Assembly: GCA_934630995.1 (NCBI GenBank)
Contig: CAKTXU010000096.1
Coordinates: 1 to 6,773 of the forward strand
Length of the DNA: 6,773 nt
Source of the DNA: an uncultured Eubacteriales bacterium
GTDB taxonomy: Bacteria > Bacillota > Clostridia > Oscillospirales > Acutalibacteraceae
Direction: 5' to 3'
Each line of letters begins with the position of its first letter. Position 1 is the stretch's first letter. Below are positions 6,565-6,773 of the stretch, one piece after another. The notes under the pieces are model-generated. The model saw nothing but the letters and a program-made list of their open reading frames with translations. It was not told the DNA's origin and did not search any database. The position numbers and the translations under genes are program-made.

Positions 6565-6773
6565 TTACCGGTTTTCCCCACCGATGTCAAGGGAAACCGT
6601 ATCGAGCCGCCGTTCCAGTTCACCGCAAATATCCTCCGCACTCTCCATATCAGGCGCCTCCGCCGTGAGCACCAGACTCTTGCCACGCTTGGTCGGCCGC
6701 ACCGTCACATAGCCGCGTCCCATCCGGATACGTGCGCCCTCGCCCTTTTCTTCCTCCTCACGGGGACTGAGGG
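6565..6773 (-). CDS. C-terminal end of an unassigned protein, resembling the last domain of a phosphohexomutase (PGM/PMM)
   Basis: Sixty-eight codons and a TAA stop are visible; the start lies beyond the right edge. The fragment begins LSPREEEEKGEG and continues with ARIRMGRGYVTVRPTKRGK, then SLVLTAEAPDMESAEDICGELERRL. The pattern of Gly-Tyr-Val-x-Val-Arg-Pro, a short turn, a hydrophobic strand ending in a Glu-Ala step, and a helix with regularly spaced Ala-Glu resembles domain IV of alpha-D-phosphohexomutases, whose consensus reads roughly GWVLVRPSGTEP followed by a strand ending in AEA. The phosphate-binding SGTEP is not present here; the position reads TKRGK. If the family is right, it would be a divergent or inactive member, such as the mutase-like half of a nucleotidyltransferase fusion. 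The evidence is pattern-level only. The reading frame itself is well supported by the clean stop and by codon use like its neighbours. Confidence 0.4.
   Translation of the reverse strand, partial: LSPREEEEKGEGARIRMGRGYVTVRPTKRGKSLVLTAEAPDMESAEDICGELERRLDTVSLDIGGENR

Noticed and set aside
6435..6686. 83-codon minus-strand frame at the right edge
   Set aside because: It is a frame-shifted, Arg-rich reading of the right-edge coding sequence that continues into the intergenic region; the other frame has the family-like pattern and a clean stop.
1..6773. Intein, CRISPR array, insertion sequence, tRNA or defence module
   Set aside because: DnaB, a common intein host, is uninterrupted at its P-loop and other motifs. 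No direct-repeat array, transposase, cloverleaf or accessory cassette is visible. The window is conserved core genome.

Overview
The window carries a compact block of bacterial housekeeping genes, all on the minus strand. Reading in the direction of transcription, from high to low coordinates: the 3' end of an unassigned gene that resembles the last domain of a phosphohexomutase (6773-6565); a 206-bp intergenic leader with inverted repeats and a terminator-like hairpin; ribonuclease J (6358-4439); a short gap holding a strong 26-nt palindrome; the cyclic-di-AMP phosphodiesterase GdpP (4354-2354); ribosomal protein L9 (2304-1858); replicative helicase DnaB (1832-471); and the first 159 codons of tRNA(Ile)-lysidine synthase TilS (478-1, running off the edge).

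The order gdpP-rplI-dnaB is a classic Firmicutes (Bacillota) arrangement. RNase J and a membrane-bound PAS/GGDEF/DHH GdpP also point to that phylum. The DNA is GC-rich with strongly GC-biased third positions, which suggests a high-GC Firmicutes lineage; Negativicutes or a high-GC clostridial group is a guess, not a demonstration. The GC bias also produces very long but spurious antisense open frames on the plus strand.

From gdpP to tilS the genes look like one operon. Gaps are 49 and 25 bp, dnaB and tilS overlap by 8 bp, each start has a plausible Shine-Dalgarno sequence, and no terminator is visible between them. RNase J is separated from the upstream gene by a hairpin followed by a short U-tract, so it probably begins its own transcript or is read through. 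Whether gdpP is co-transcribed with RNase J depends on what the palindrome between them does.

Functionally the block joins mRNA decay and processing (RNase J), second-messenger turnover (GdpP), the large ribosomal subunit (L9), replication fork unwinding (DnaB) and decoding of AUA codons (TilS). No mobile element, CRISPR array, tRNA or rRNA gene was found, and I see no convincing undescribed multi-gene system. The points most worth a second look are the leader and basic N-terminal extension of RNase J, the palindrome in front of gdpP, and the truncated gene at the right edge.
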